Part shown: positions 45,628 through 56,449 of the stretch, piece after piece
Position numbering within the stretch: the stretch's first letter is position 1
Layout of the letters: every line of letters starts with the position of its first letter
NCBI GenBank assembly: GCA_032164245.1
Contig: JAVMKO010000021.1
Coordinates: 13,212,285 to 13,276,284 of the forward strand
Direction of reading: 5' to 3'
Source of the DNA: Sternotherus odoratus
Lineage: Eukaryota; Chordata; Testudines; Kinosternidae
Length of the DNA: 64,000 nt
Position numbers and translations under genes: made by a program
Notes under the pieces: model-generated
The model's input: the letters and a program-made list of their open reading frames with translations, nothing else
Database searches by the model: none
Told to the model about the DNA's origin: nothing

Positions 45628-45890
45628 TTGTTTAGGAAGAGAGTAGGTAAAAGGGGTGGGGGTGCACTCTACATTGAAGACACCATTCCTTGTTTTAGAG
45701 TTATTAAAAACTCAGAACCACAGGAACTTGCATGTACATATATCAGTGTGCTAACTAACGAAGCCCAGGAGGGGGTACTGGCGGGGGTCCGTAACATACC
45801 GCTGAATCAAATTAGAGAACAGGATGAAGCATCTGTTGGTAATGGGTAGAAAGAAAAATTGTGTTGTTATGGGGGACTTCAATGGGGAGA
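45628..45890 (+). pseudogene. CR1-type ORF2 endonuclease remnant
   Basis: Residues KRGGGALYIEDTIP (8-21 of the frame at 45628-45849) match the internal RGGGVALY-type strand of apurinic-like LINE endonucleases. About 20 bp past the stop, in another frame, the translation reads NCVVMGDFNGE, which fits the GDFN catalytic block. A stop and frameshift lie between them. Confidence 0.65.
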
Positions 45891-46864
45891 CATATGCCGG
45901 AGCTCTCAGGCAGCCAGTAGAAAAACCTCACTAGAGTTTCTAAAAAATGATAGATAATTTTCCAGCACAAAAGCTCTTCGCCCAATATGAGATAACTCTA
46001 TTTTGGATTTCAGTATCATGGAGAAAGATGAATAAATCACTGGCCTGGAAGTTGGTGGTTGGCTAGGGATCAGTTTCTGTCCTCTAATTATATTTAATAT
46101 GGGTAAACAGAGGACACGCCCAACCAGTGATATATATATCTCTGATATATATATACACACATGGTGCGCTTCAAAATAGCCAATTTCACAATGCAGAGGA
46201 AAATTAGGAGCCAAATTGACTGGGAGGAAAAATGTGAATGAAACTTGAGAGTTCTTTAAGAAGAGTTTCTAAAATGGCCCAAAAGCCATGATTTCACAAT
46301 CAAGAAAGAGGACAACTTTGGGGAAGAGCCCACCCTGGTTCAGTGGCAAAGTGAAGGCAGCACTTAGAAAGTAAAAAAGCAACATAGAACAAATGGAAAA
46401 AGGGAAAACAGATCCCAATGAATAAAAATGAGATGTTATGAAATATGGAAAAATGATAAGGGAAGCAAGAATGATCAGGGAAAAATCCATAGATAGCAGG
46501 GCAAAAGAGATGAAGAAGAAGAAGGTGTTTTTTAAAATATATCAGGTAAAAGGAAATTCTAGCAGGTCAATTACTAGACAGAAATAATAAAATTGCTAGT
46601 AAAGAGGCGGACAAGGCAGAAGTCAATTCTTATTTCTCTTCTGTATCTGGAAAGAAGCAGAATGATGTGTTTATATCACAGGGGGATGTTGAAGTGCTTT
46701 CCAGTCCATTATAAACAATGAGGCTATTAAACAACATCTGCTAGAGATGAACACTTTAAAATCATCAGGCTGAGACAACTTGCACCCAAGAGTACTAAAA
46801 GATCTGGCTCATATGAACTCTGGTCCACTGATGTTAATTTTTAATACATCTTGGAACAATGGGC

Positions 46865-47150
46865 ACATTTTTTAACAGTGAGGGCGATTTGATGTTGTGA
46901 AGGCCAAGACTCATGAAAGAATGAGATAAGTTCCTGGAGGATGGGTCCATCAGTTAGCCAGGATGGCAGGGATGGTGTCATTAGCCTGTTTGCCAGAAGA
47001 TGGAAATGGGCGACAGGATGGATCACTTGATGGTTACCTGTTCTGTTCATTCTCTCTGGGGCGCCTGGCATTGGCCCCTGTTGGTAGACATGATACTGGG
47101 CTAGATGGACCTTTGGTGTGACCAAGTATGGCTGTTCTTATGTTCTTGTG
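46865..47150 (+). mobile_element. CR1 3' end
   Basis: AACAGTGAGGGCGATTTGAT, AAGGCCAAGACTCATG, GATAAGTTCCTGGAGGATGG, AGCCAGGATGGCAGGG and the terminus GATACTGGGCTAGATGGACC, CTTTGGTGTGACCAAGTATG, GCTGTTCTTATGTTCTTG define the CR1 3' end of the same subfamily as at 34092 and 41117. It may be the tail of the LINE at 44480-46860, with the middle of ORF2 deleted, or a separate insertion. Confidence 0.8.
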
Positions 47151-47154
47151 ATTA

Positions 47155-47345
47155 CCATTGGAACAAACTAATGTCTTCAGATCCAGACTGGAGGCCTTTC
47201 AGAATGATGATTCAGTGAAACACAAGTTGCTGGGCTCAATGGAGGGGTAACTGGAACAAATGTACTGGACTGTGATACACAGGAGGTCAGATTAGATGAT
47301 CTAATTCCCTAATTCCTGTCTGGCTTTCTCTGTGAATCTGTGAAG
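47155..47345 (+). mobile_element. Second CR1 3' end, different subfamily
   Basis: CATTGGAACAAACTAATGTC, CAGACTGGAGGCCTTTCAGA and the terminus GGAGGTCAGATTAGATGATC, then GTGAATCTGTGAA, belong to the subfamily seen at 32850-33110. It lies directly behind the CR1 end at 46865-47150. Confidence 0.75.
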
Positions 47346-47349
47346 TAAT

Positions 47350-48310
47350 TTACATTAGCTGGATTTACCACTGGTGAGAGGATAGTGCTATGTAGACATT
47401 GCCCATTTCCATGCCTAAAGGGTGCCTGGATTATTCTGAACTCTTTGGTCCCCTCTCTACTGGAGGTATTAATAAACAAATAAACAAAACAGCTAAGAGC
47501 CTGCTAAGAGCTAACATGTTGTCTGAAACGATTATAACCCTCCACAACAACAATGAAGCATACTTTTTTGTTTGATAAGATCATTTAAAAAGGTAACTGC
47601 TTATAATAATACAATTTATTCTTTCTGGCTTGGGGGCAAGCTCAGATCTAAATGAAGCATGTCTTCCATTAGAACCCTACAAACACAAACTAATAGGCTG
47701 CAAAGAAACCCATTTGTAATGTTGCTATAATTCACATGATTCATTAAACAGAAATGGAAACTGATAGTGTTTTCCCCTGCAAAAAATCCTTATGGAATTA
47801 CATGCTGAGATCACTTAGTTGAACTATTTTATTGACTAAGCATCTTGTTGTGCTGATGTGTAGATTATACAGGCCTATGGCCATTTATTTGATCATTTGC
47901 TAAAATTAGAACTTTTTTATTATTATTATTATGGGGCTGATCCAGCGTGTTTTTTCTCCCAGCTGTGGGCTCTAGCGCGTAGCAGGGTCTTTTCTTATCT
48001 CAGGTAATTCTCAAATAAGTGTCATTACTTGAGCCCTGGGCACAGGGCATACCAGAGCCCCGCCCTCCCAGGTCACTAGATGTCCTTTGGGGAGGTGAAG
48101 GGGGGACGATGCAGATAGGAACAGGGGCAGGAGGGGCTGTCTTCTGGCTGTGGAGAGACTGCATTGCCCTGCTTTGTACCTGACCCCTGATGTGCCCGTG
48201 AATCGATTATGATTGGCATGTGAAACATTGCATCAAAGTCCAATGGAGCTGAGTGCCTGGGTCCTTTGAAAACCCCAGCCACTAACTGCAATGATTTGTT
48301 ACACAAACAA
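47350..48310. other. Unassigned AT-rich sequence
   Basis: No gene or dispersed repeat was recognised. Short runs: AATAAACAAATAAACAAAAC at 47470-47489 and ATT repeats at 47915-47932. Confidence 0.4.
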
Positions 48311-48329
48311 ACAAAAAAACCCACCAAGT

Positions 48330-48545
48330 GTGGGAATGGGGCACTGGACATGGAGTCAGGAGATTTGGGTTCTGTTACGGGCTCTGTGTAATCCTGGGTA
48401 AATCCCTCTCTGTGCTTCATTTTCCTCGTCTATGCAATGGGGAGAATGAAGTTTGCTTTCCTTTGTGAAGTGTTTTGTGATCTATGGATGAAAAGCTGCT
48501 TCTAAGAGCTAAGCCTAATTCTTAGTAGTGTTTTATTATCCTCGC
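48330..48545 (+). repeat. Cry-type tRNA-derived SINE with tail
   Basis: GGCACTGGACATGGAGTCAG, AGATTTGGGTTCTGTTACGG (B-box area), CTGTGTAATCCTGGGTAAAT, CTCTGTGCTTCATTTTCCTC and ATGCAATGGGGAGAATG form the body. The tail has TGTGAAGTGTTTTGTGATCT and AAAGCTGCTTCTAAGAGCTA. The A-box end is decayed. Confidence 0.75.
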
Positions 48546-48549
48546 TGTT

Positions 48550-49080
48550 CTTAGGTAATTCATTATTCAAAAATGATTATTCTCAGCAGAGCTGAAATAT
48601 TAACGGGGAGCTTAACTAAACTCATCATTAGAATTTCACAGTTTTCCGTGCTTTGATTCTGGCACACTCAGAACTTTTACTTGCAAAAGCTGACTCTGAA
48701 TTGCTGAAAATCTCCCTTTGATTCTTCCATTCCTTGTCTTCAAAGCAACAATTAAATACAATTTAAAATTGAATGGGCGTCACTCAGAAATCAGGATAGT
48801 CCAAAAGATAAAGGTTAAATTGCCCATCCTAGGTATTTTATGTACAGATTAATAACAAAGACTTATATGCTAATTTTGCACATCACAGTGGAAATAAGAC
48901 TGGAAAATGCCACATGCATAAATACGACATGACCACGTTAAACTCTCCCCCTTTTTATTCTTTGTTTTTTAGAAATTAATTTGGGATCTTTAAAGCCCCC
49001 ATCTATGGTGGGCAAGAAGATTCTTGGGTGAAGTTCTCAGCTGAAGGACAGCAATATGAAAAGCATGTCATCCCTTACTC
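48550..49080. other. Unassigned AT-rich sequence
   Basis: No gene or recognisable repeat was found. Confidence 0.4.
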
Positions 49081-49084
49081 AGTT

Positions 49085-49170
49085 AGACTCCAATCTTTGG
49101 TGCTGTTTAGGCTCCTAACTTCCACTGCAGCCAATGGGAGTTGGGAGCCTAAATGGCTTTGAGAACCTTG
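49085..49170. repeat. Palindromic repeat (TTTAGGCTCCTAACT type)
   Basis: TTTAGGCTCCTAACTTCCAC is followed by CCAATGGGAGTTGGGAGCCT and AAATGGC. The two halves pair around a CATTGG-type centre. The same theme is inside the SINE at 56098-56440. Confidence 0.5.
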
Positions 49171-49174
49171 GCCT

Positions 49175-50350
49175 TAATATTTATAATTATCACAACACTC
49201 AGAAGCCCCACCCAAGATCAGACACATAGTGAGCGGAGCTGATGGGCAGGGTCCACTGGTGGGCATCAGGTATTGGGGGGAGGAAGAGGAGGATCGGGGA
49301 TGATGCCAGTGGGTGCTGACACTCCACATGGGTGACCCTGGTGTACTCATGGAATCGGCGCCCAGGACAGGGCTGACTCCTGCCACCCTGACCGCAGCTC
49401 ACGTCTTGGTCGGGGATTGGGTCGATTCACCTCTTCAGGAGCTGGAGATGTTTCTCTTGAAACACAAGTTCAGCCCCGCTTAAGGACGTCACCATTGGTT
49501 AATGTCACGGAGGAGAGAGAGCACTGTTTAGCAGGTTTCAGAAAAACAGCACACGGAGCAGGTTTTCAGGCTGCTTGTGACAGTCCTCCTGCTTGTGGCC
49601 TTGATATGCTGCAGAATAGACTCTATCTTCTCCTGACCATTTATCGGTGGTATCACTCAGCAGAGAAAGAGACGTTAAAAGCTATTGTAGATGAGCCTAT
49701 GCTGACCTTAGCACTGATGAATGTATTCGTGAACGCTAACCAATCTGACAATCTCACATTCATCAGTGCAAAATCAATCTGAAGGATACAATGTGTTGCA
49801 CCTACTTTAATGTTGATAGATCATGCTGGAATTGACAAAGTATCTCAGGATCTTATTGCATAGGAAACAGAATTCTTGTTTTATACACTTCTTAAAATCT
49901 TTCCTTCACTTTTTGGCACCATGCTGTACATCAAGAAAAAACAAAGACAGATGAGAGTAGCTGGGCCATTTTGCGACAGTCTTGAATATCTCTTTTTGCA
50001 TCTGGCACTTCCACTGGAATGTTCACAGTAATGCGAACGCTACACTAATGGAATGTAACTTTTTGCTAGCATCATTTACATTTTGCTTTATTAGACAAAA
50101 GTCAAGTAATTAATCAGTTGATTGCTTAATTCAAAATTCAGTCAATTGCAATTTAGGCTTCATCACTTGCTTTCCACACGATGAAATCTGTTTGATAAAT
50201 TTGATGCTTTTTTTGGTTGCTTGGCTGTGCATAAAAAAACCCCAAACATGAGGGGGTGGTGGGAAAATGGCTCAGAATTCCTGCTGTGTGTTGGAATTTA
50301 GATTTCAGGGCCTTGGTTAACTTCTTAGTGAAATTTCTAGATCACCCCCC
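49175..50350. other. Unassigned non-coding sequence
   Basis: An open frame of 121 codons at 49417-49782 shows no domain I recognise and lies in unremarkable sequence. Otherwise nothing is seen. Confidence 0.4.
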
Positions 50351-50359
50351 ATTAGACGT

Positions 50360-50475
50360 TGATGAAAGAACCCAGGGGTATGATTTTACGAGGCTCTTAG
50401 CACCCACAACTCCTGTTGATTTCCGTTGGAGTTTCGGGCAGGTCAGCACTTCTGAAGATCAGGTCCTTGCATTCC
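50360..50475 (+). repeat. Interspersed repeat fragment (TTAGCACCCACAACTCC type)
   Basis: GCTCTTAGCACCCACAACTC, CTGTTGATTTCCGTTGGAGT and CACTTCTGAAGATCAGGTCC belong to the family of short palindromic-core repeats described at 28320 and 49085. The assignment is by recall of similar reptile sequences. Confidence 0.4.
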
Positions 50476-50479
50476 CAAA

Positions 50480-53400
50480 ATGTGATGTTCACCCCAGAGC
50501 AGAGGGTCTGCAAAAGGTACGACTCAGCATGTAATTCCATAAGGATTTTTTGCAGGGGAAAACAACTACCAACTCTGTTTACATTCTGCATTAAGGTGCA
50601 AACACCCCTCTCTGGCTTTAGCTCAGACTCACGCACTGAGCTTCTGAGTTCTCAGGTTTGATCCTGCCCGCTGAAGACCATGGTCTGGTACACCTGTGCA
50701 GTGCAGTGCACGCTCCACGCAAGCTCCCTGCACTAAAGTTTGTAAGGGTCAGGCAGGAGTAGGGACATGATGGGAATGGATCTAGGGGGGTGCCAGGTAA
50801 GGGTCCTTAGAGTTCATTGGCCCAAGTAGCCTGTGGACTCCAAACCTAGAGGGAAGAATTAATCTTCCTTGACTCCTTGTAGAACTGAACAATATACGGC
50901 TGGATGCTCATGCAGGTGGGTACTTGGTCTTAGATTTCAGCCGGAGAGGCCCTAAAGCAACCACCATAGAGGAGGGATGAGACTGCTAGATTTCAGTAAA
51001 CTACAGTAAGAGCACAGATTGTAGAACAAGGGATAAAAGAGAATTTACAGGATCTTCCCTGTAAAGAATTTTCCAAAAATTAAAGCAGCAGAAACAAGGA
51101 TTTCCCCCCCCTTATAAGTTATGAAAGGAGCAGGTATTCTGTAACGTTAAACCATTTACTGCAGCCTAGCATGGCTTAAAGTGGAGCATCATTTGGGTAT
51201 CTCAGCTTGATCACAAACATGCAGCTATACTGGTGGAAAATGCTTTCCCCTTAAGACAAGTAAACACACTCCATTAACAAACCAAAGATCGATGGCCTTC
51301 TTCTTGCACACAGTGTGTATGACAAATAGACCTCTCCACATGCACATCTGGCGGAACCAGGTTCTGCGTTGCACGTCATTGAATGTTAGGGGCGATCAGG
51401 AGAAAAATCCGGTTTTTACAAGCGAATATGTTATTATTAGTTTGTATCTCTCTGAGAGACTCTCTCTGGTGGAATTGTAAACTGGTGAACCTGGAGCCCA
51501 TGAAATGAGATTTTCAGTTTGTGAGTTAGGAATAGGTATGATGTATTAAAGCAGATTTACTTTCCATATGAGGGAGGTATCAACTGAGCTCTGATGAATT
51601 AACCTTAAGCAGTTCTGGTGCGGAGCAGAACACTTCTCACCTGCTGGCCTGGTTATCCGCCACCTCGCTTTATTTAATCTGTTTAGTGCATTAAAATAAT
51701 TCCACCACAAATAAAATCACCTGCAATCTTGTGTGTGTGATGCTAATGGGGAAAGGATGCAAATGTCTCTTCACGCTGGGGAAGGGCTCTGAGAATGGGA
51801 AATTACAAGGATCTGGTCACAGAATTTAGTTCATCACCTGGAAGTGACCTGGTGGAAGCCCAGGCTGCTGAGAAGCCGGATGGGTGAGCTGACAGGAAGT
51901 AAAGCAGGTTTCTGCTGGAGCCTGCCTAGGGTCCATCAGAACTACATTACAGTCAACCTGTCTCCTTGAAAAAATGTGATATTGATGATTTGGTGAATTT
52001 GACAAAAACTGCTGTGATGGAATTCTTCAGAGCAGCTGTACTCACCCTGCGTCCAGTGCTCGGGGAGAATGATGTAGAATGCGTCTATCAGGCACTGCAG
52101 CACGGGACGAGGAGCAAGGACAGAGCGAATTGGGGTATGAAGCATTTGGTAAGATCTTAATGAAACTGGATGCTACACACGATTTTTATACAACAATCGG
52201 CTAAATTCTCTGTTGCCCTGGACTTGTGCAGTCATTCACACCAGGGCAAGGTTAATGTAAAATGCTCCCGAATGGGAATGATTTCCGCCAGCAAAAGTCA
52301 CTAAGCACCCCATGAACCCCACTTGCATTCTGCATTAAGGGCCAAATGCAGCTCCCTCTTCTGCAGCTGCAGAGAACAACTTGGCACAAGTGTTGCTGGC
52401 CTGCTAGGCCATGGGGCAGGGCTGGGTTAGGCTGGGCACTGTGCCTTCCTGCAGCAATGCAGAGTGCAATCCACCCTGCCCAAGGCACAGTGCCCCAGAG
52501 AATTCCCCCCAACTTCTATACCTGTATTGTAAAAAAACCCAACCCAAATACATGTGTCTGTATGGCAATCACCATCACTAGCCAAACCCAGACAGTATCC
52601 GTGTGCTCATCTGTACAGCTGCTTAAGGAACTAATGACACTAATAGGCATCTCCATACTAAGTGTCTATGAAAGTTCCTTGTTGTGCCTTATTTTTTTCC
52701 TTCCCTCTTCCTCATTACAAATTCTCTTCTGAGGAAAAATCAATCCCTCTCTCCTTAGATTTTTGTTCTTTTTTGTGTTTGTGGCTATCTCGGGGGGTTG
52801 TAGGGTTAGCTGTCCTTTTGCCTAAGCAAGTGGAATTAATGAGTGATGTGGATTATCAGTAATGTTGGTTTGTGTGGTGGGGTCCCACTCATCCATAAAC
52901 CTCCATCCCCTGGGAATTAGCTAAGGTTTCATCTCACCCTGAGCCAGTCTCTGAACATTGATGGTCAGATTCACTGAAAGGGTCATTTTTGACAGTTGAG
53001 CGTCATGGGTGAGTCAATTCCTGCTCCGTCTGCTAGCCCAGCAGGGCCTTTTCCAATTTGTAGTTGTGGTATTATCAAGACATTTCAATGTTTTACCTGT
53101 CATTGCTCAGCCTTATGAGTGCCATAAATAATAGGACACTAGAGCAAAAAGTGGCAGCTCTCTCTTATCTCCGCTGACACATGCCTGCCTGTGGGAAGCT
53201 GACCAAAACCAGTTTGCAGTGCAGAAGAACCTTTGTTCCCCAAGGGTGTTTGGCAGCTTTGCTTCATGTGACGTATGGTTTGTGGAATGGAATGCTTGCA
53301 GAGTTTTCGGGTGCATGAGCCTGTAACTGGGTGACTTGTGTGATTTCGCCAAAACAGCATATTTCATCTGCAAACAACGTACTTTGAGAAGAATCTGTTT

Positions 53401-53700
53401 TACAAGAACTCTTTAGTTCTATAAACCATTTGGGCAAAATTCACAAGTGACTCTACAATGACAAATGATAGACGGGGGGAAATGGTATGGAAAGCAACTG
53501 CAGTGCCAAATATAATTGGAAACAGTAGCTGAAACAAGGCATTAAAAATTATGACTAGTACTGGGAGAATAGGTTATATACACCGAATGTTTGCAACCCC
53601 CTAGATAAACACAGCACTAGCTGCAACTAACAAGCTCTTCTAGGCTTTCGTTTGTTGGACATCACTATTATGGAGACTGTAGTAAGTACGTACAGTGTAA
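50480..53700. other. Unassigned non-coding sequence
   Basis: No gene was recognised. Frames at 51942-52160 and 52252-52732 overlap on both strands and match no family I know. A C-run lies at 51103-51110. I see no dispersed repeat. Confidence 0.4.
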
Positions 53701-53718
53701 TTACTTCATGTACTCAGG

Positions 53719-53956
53719 AATCAGAGAGGTAGCCGTGTTAGTCTGGAATAGCAGAAGTGACAAAGAGTCCTGTGGCACCTTAAAGACTAACTAAAGTATT
53801 GAAGCATAAGCTTTCGTGGGCTAATACCCACTTCGTCAGATGCAAGCTAATACCCACTTCGTCAGACTGCTTGCATCCGACGAAGTGGGTATTAGCCCAC
53901 GAAAGCTTATGCTTCAATACTTTACTTAAGTCTTGAAGGTGCCACAGGACTCTTTG
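53719..53956. mobile_element. Hairpin (fold-back) retro-insert with 18-bp duplication
   Basis: The insert lies between exact copies of an 18-mer, TTACTTCATGTACTCAGG, at 53701-53718 and 53957-53974. The left arm reads AATCAGAGAGGTAGCCGTGT, AAGAGTCCTGTGGCACCTTA, AAGCATAAGCTTTCGTGGGC, TAATACCCACTTCGTCAGAT. The right arm is its inverse from GACGAAGTGGGTATTAGCCC to AGGTGCCACAGGACTCTTTG. A 23-bp extra copy of CTAATACCCACTTCGTCAGA lies at the turn. The right arm lacks the AATCAGAGAGGTAG end. No poly-A is present. The long duplication suggests LINE-encoded endonuclease and the inverted arm suggests twin priming. Confidence 0.85.
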
Positions 53957-53974
53957 TTACTTCATGTACTCAGG

Positions 53975-54545
53975 TCTTTGTGTGGAAATCTGACTGTTAG
54001 TTAACTAGTATGAGATATTTTGTATTGGTGTTTATCGGACACAGTCAACTCGTTTACTTGAAAGTTTTCAATGCAATATAATTGGAAAAGGCCTATGCCA
54101 AATTTGCATATTGATTTGACATTTAAGCGTATGATTAAATAAAAGCTACTGAGGTCACCACTTGACTAAATTGGCTTAATGAGTGTTGATTACACTGTGC
54201 ATGTTGATTTGATTTGGCGAGATCGCTCCATCTCTTGCACTTTTGGGTCTGTTATCACTTTCTGTTCAATTATTATGGATTGGGAAGAGGAGGATGCCAG
54301 CTTCATTGATGCTCCTGGATTGATGGAGTCACTGTGCACCATATGACCAGCTTAGCCAAAAGATTGTGAGTATCTCTTGTATGGCGTTTTTCTCTCCATT
54401 TGTTAACGACTTGGTCTCTGAAGTCCTTATTGTGGATTGCCACGGACTCGCAGGGGCAAAAAAAATGCAGGCCTGTTATTTACCAGGCTGCACATGGCAA
54501 CAGACTATATGGTAAGGGATGCAAGGAGAGTATGGGTCACGACGT
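53975..54545. other. Unassigned non-coding sequence
   Basis: No gene or repeat was recognised. Confidence 0.4.
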
Positions 54546-54549
54546 GAAC

Positions 54550-54937
54550 TGCAGACACACACACACACAACTAAAATCAATCAATTTAAAGTTTTATTGG
54601 GGATAATTACAAGGGGTAAGGGAGCAGCATTTGATTAACTAGTAGACTTAATAAAATTTAAAATACACAATGACTAAAATACCTACTAACAATATTTATA
54701 AACAAAGATACAGCATTTAGTAATAATGAGTACTTACAAATACAAACCAACGCATAATGACCAGCAAACATAGAAGCTCTGTTTGAAACACGTGAGCAGA
54801 GAGAGGCTTCGAGGTGATCAGGCTCGGTTACGGGGGTACAGGATGGGATACACAGGATTCGTTTTTCTTTCTCCTCTCTCTGTCTGCACATGGCAGACAG
54901 GGCCATAAGTACCAACTATGACATCACAGAAGTGTCA
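54550..54937 (-). mobile_element. Candidate second LTR
   Basis: The plus strand begins TGCAGACACACACACACACA and ends in TGACATCACAGAAGTGTCA. On the minus strand it would start TGACACTTCTGTGATGTCAT, contain CCCCAATAAAACTTTA near 54602-54587 (a polyadenylation signal close to the 3' end) and end in a GT run and CTGCA. That order of U3, signal and a short terminal U5 fits an LTR. I found no clear 5-bp duplication (GAAC and GAAG match at three of four positions with a right end at 54928), so the call stays weak. Confidence 0.35.
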
Positions 54938-54939
54938 TA

Positions 54940-55525
54940 GGGGAAGGGGCCCAAAACCTGTTTGTGTTCATTTCCGATTGGCACAAGCAATGTTTACACC
55001 AAGTAGGGGAGCAGGTGCCTAAAAGTCTGGCTTCGCCCCAAAGGTGAGGAAATGCACATTGTTTTAGAATGCGCGCGAAACTGAATGACAAAAGAGGCCA
55101 GGGCAAAACTGGTATGGGCAAGTTTTACAGAATGCAGACAGGAACTGATCTGAACCCTTATTCGCTCTTCGCTCTGGGTGAAATTCATTCCAGCATAAGG
55201 AGGGCCTCATGCCAGGCTCAGAACTGGAGCTGTCCCTGTGTACAGACACGAATTTCACCTTCAGTCCTCGCTCTGGGAACTGGACCGTAAGTTATCATGC
55301 AAAGTTTATCAGACCTGATGTGTCTCCTGTTTTATTCCTAGTAGAAACTTTAAATAAGAGAAACATGCAGAGGAAGTGATAATGTCCACTCGCTTTGTAA
55401 GCGTGGAACTCAAACAAAGAGAGGCACCCGTAGCTGATGGGAGATAGTTTCTTAGGCTCATCTACTGTGTTTGAACGTGCGTTGCACAAGGCTGCCTTGC
55501 ATTTATAGTCATGGAAGCCTGGAAT
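54940..55525. other. Unassigned non-coding sequence
   Basis: Three overlapping short frames on the minus strand near 54924-55258 have no family resemblance. Nothing else is seen. Confidence 0.4.
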
Positions 55526-55530
55526 GACTA

Positions 55531-55813
55531 CAGGAGACTCTCGATTATCCAGGATGACAGGGAAAATAATAATTCTGGTTAATAAAATCCCGGATAATCA
55601 CCATCCATAGGAAATATGGGGAGTGGGGGTTGATTCACCAGCCATCCTGCACCGGGGGAGGGGGTGTTGGTTCACTGGCTGCCTGTGCCCTGGTGGGTTT
55701 TTTTGTGTGTGTGCGCTTGGGACGGCAGCAAAGCCAGAGCCTGCCCTGTGAGTTGCACATTTTTTTTTTTGAAATCCTGGTTAATCCAATCCTGGATAAT
55801 CGAGAGTCGACTG
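55531..55813 (+). mobile_element. pogo/Tigger-like MITE, copy 2
   Basis: The left end CAGGAGACTCTCGATTATCC and the right end GGATAATCGAGAGTCGACTG are inverted repeats with TA on both sides (55529-55530 and 55814-55815). The body matches 37338-37626 in the same orientation, including TTGGTTCACTGGCTGCC and a shorter GT run. It has no transposase frame. Confidence 0.85.
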
Positions 55814-55814
55814 T

Positions 55815-56095
55815 ACTTCACTGACCTGCAATGCCACAGAGAAGCTCAGTGCATTGCCCCTAGTCTTTCCAGCCAGAGTAAAGAAAGGAGAAGCCAAAAT
55901 CTAGTTCTTATTAACTTCCGGGCCATTTTTCTTAGCCATGATGCCAATCTTCCATCTTTAATGTTTATGGGGAGTAAAGAAACCTGGGTTCTATTCCCAG
56001 CTCTGGAGCTTGCTCACGTGTTTGGCAGAAGTCATGTCGGTTCTTATTTTCAGCACCCTTGAGTATCATTATGATACTGACTAGCCACTCCATAT
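55815..56095. other. Unassigned sequence, possible SINE scrap
   Basis: AGAAACCTGGGTTCTATTCC near 55978-55997 resembles a SINE B-box region, but the surroundings do not follow the family. Confidence 0.35.
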
Positions 56096-56097
56096 GA

Positions 56098-56440
56098 GAT
56101 CAGGGTCTCATTGTGCAAGGAACTCTCCATAAACATAATAAGAGACAGTCCCTGCCCTGAAGAGCTTACACTATAAATAGACAAGACACACATAGGGTAT
56201 AAGAAAAGGAGTACTATTCATTCTAATTTACATATGGTAAACTGAGGCACCGATAGATGGTATTTAGGTCCCTGACTCCCATTGCTCTGAATGGGAGTTA
56301 GGGCCGGATATATAAAGGTATTTAGGCCCCTAAGTGACTTGTTCAAGCTCACCCAGGGAGCCTGTGACAGATCCAGGAATGGAATCCATAGCTTCTGAAT
56401 CCCACCCCAGTGCTTTGATCACAAGATCACCCTCACTCTC
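56098..56440 (-). repeat. tRNA-derived SINE with a nested palindromic repeat
   Basis: From left to right on the plus strand: inverted tail (GACAGTCCCTGCCCTGAAGA, GCTTACACTATAAATAGAC), GTAAACTGAGGCACCGATAG, an interruption at about 56252-56330, then CTAAGTGACTTGTTCAAGCT, CACCCAGGGAGCCTGTGACA and the head region GAATGGAATCCATAGCTTCT. The interruption is the palindromic repeat GGTATTTAGGTCCCTGACTC ... GAGTTAGGGCCGG, flanked by GGTATTTAGG on both sides, so a second repeat inserted into the SINE. Confidence 0.65.
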
Positions 56441-56449
56441 TAACTTTTT

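Larger units (their letters stand above)
44480..46860 (+). mobile_element. Decayed long CR1/L3-like LINE with ORF1 and ORF2 traces
   Basis: Three coding traces occur in the order expected for a CR1-clade element on the plus strand: an ORF1 segment with an esterase-type GTND motif (44971-45195), an ORF2 endonuclease segment (45628-45890), and a start-of-RT segment at about 46755-46860 (LHPRVLKDLAHMNSGPL, preceded by a stop). Stops and frameshifts separate them, and most of the RT is missing before the 3' end at 46865-47150. The 5' limit is set loosely at the earliest ORF1-like reading. An AT run interrupts it at about 46130-46165. Confidence 0.65.

Noticed and set aside
49417..49782. 121-codon open frame
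   Set aside because: No family resemblance and no upstream or downstream splice context that I could defend.
51942..52160. Overlapping 64-67-codon frames that looked exon-like
   Set aside because: Both strands are open, the lengths are short, and no known domain is present.
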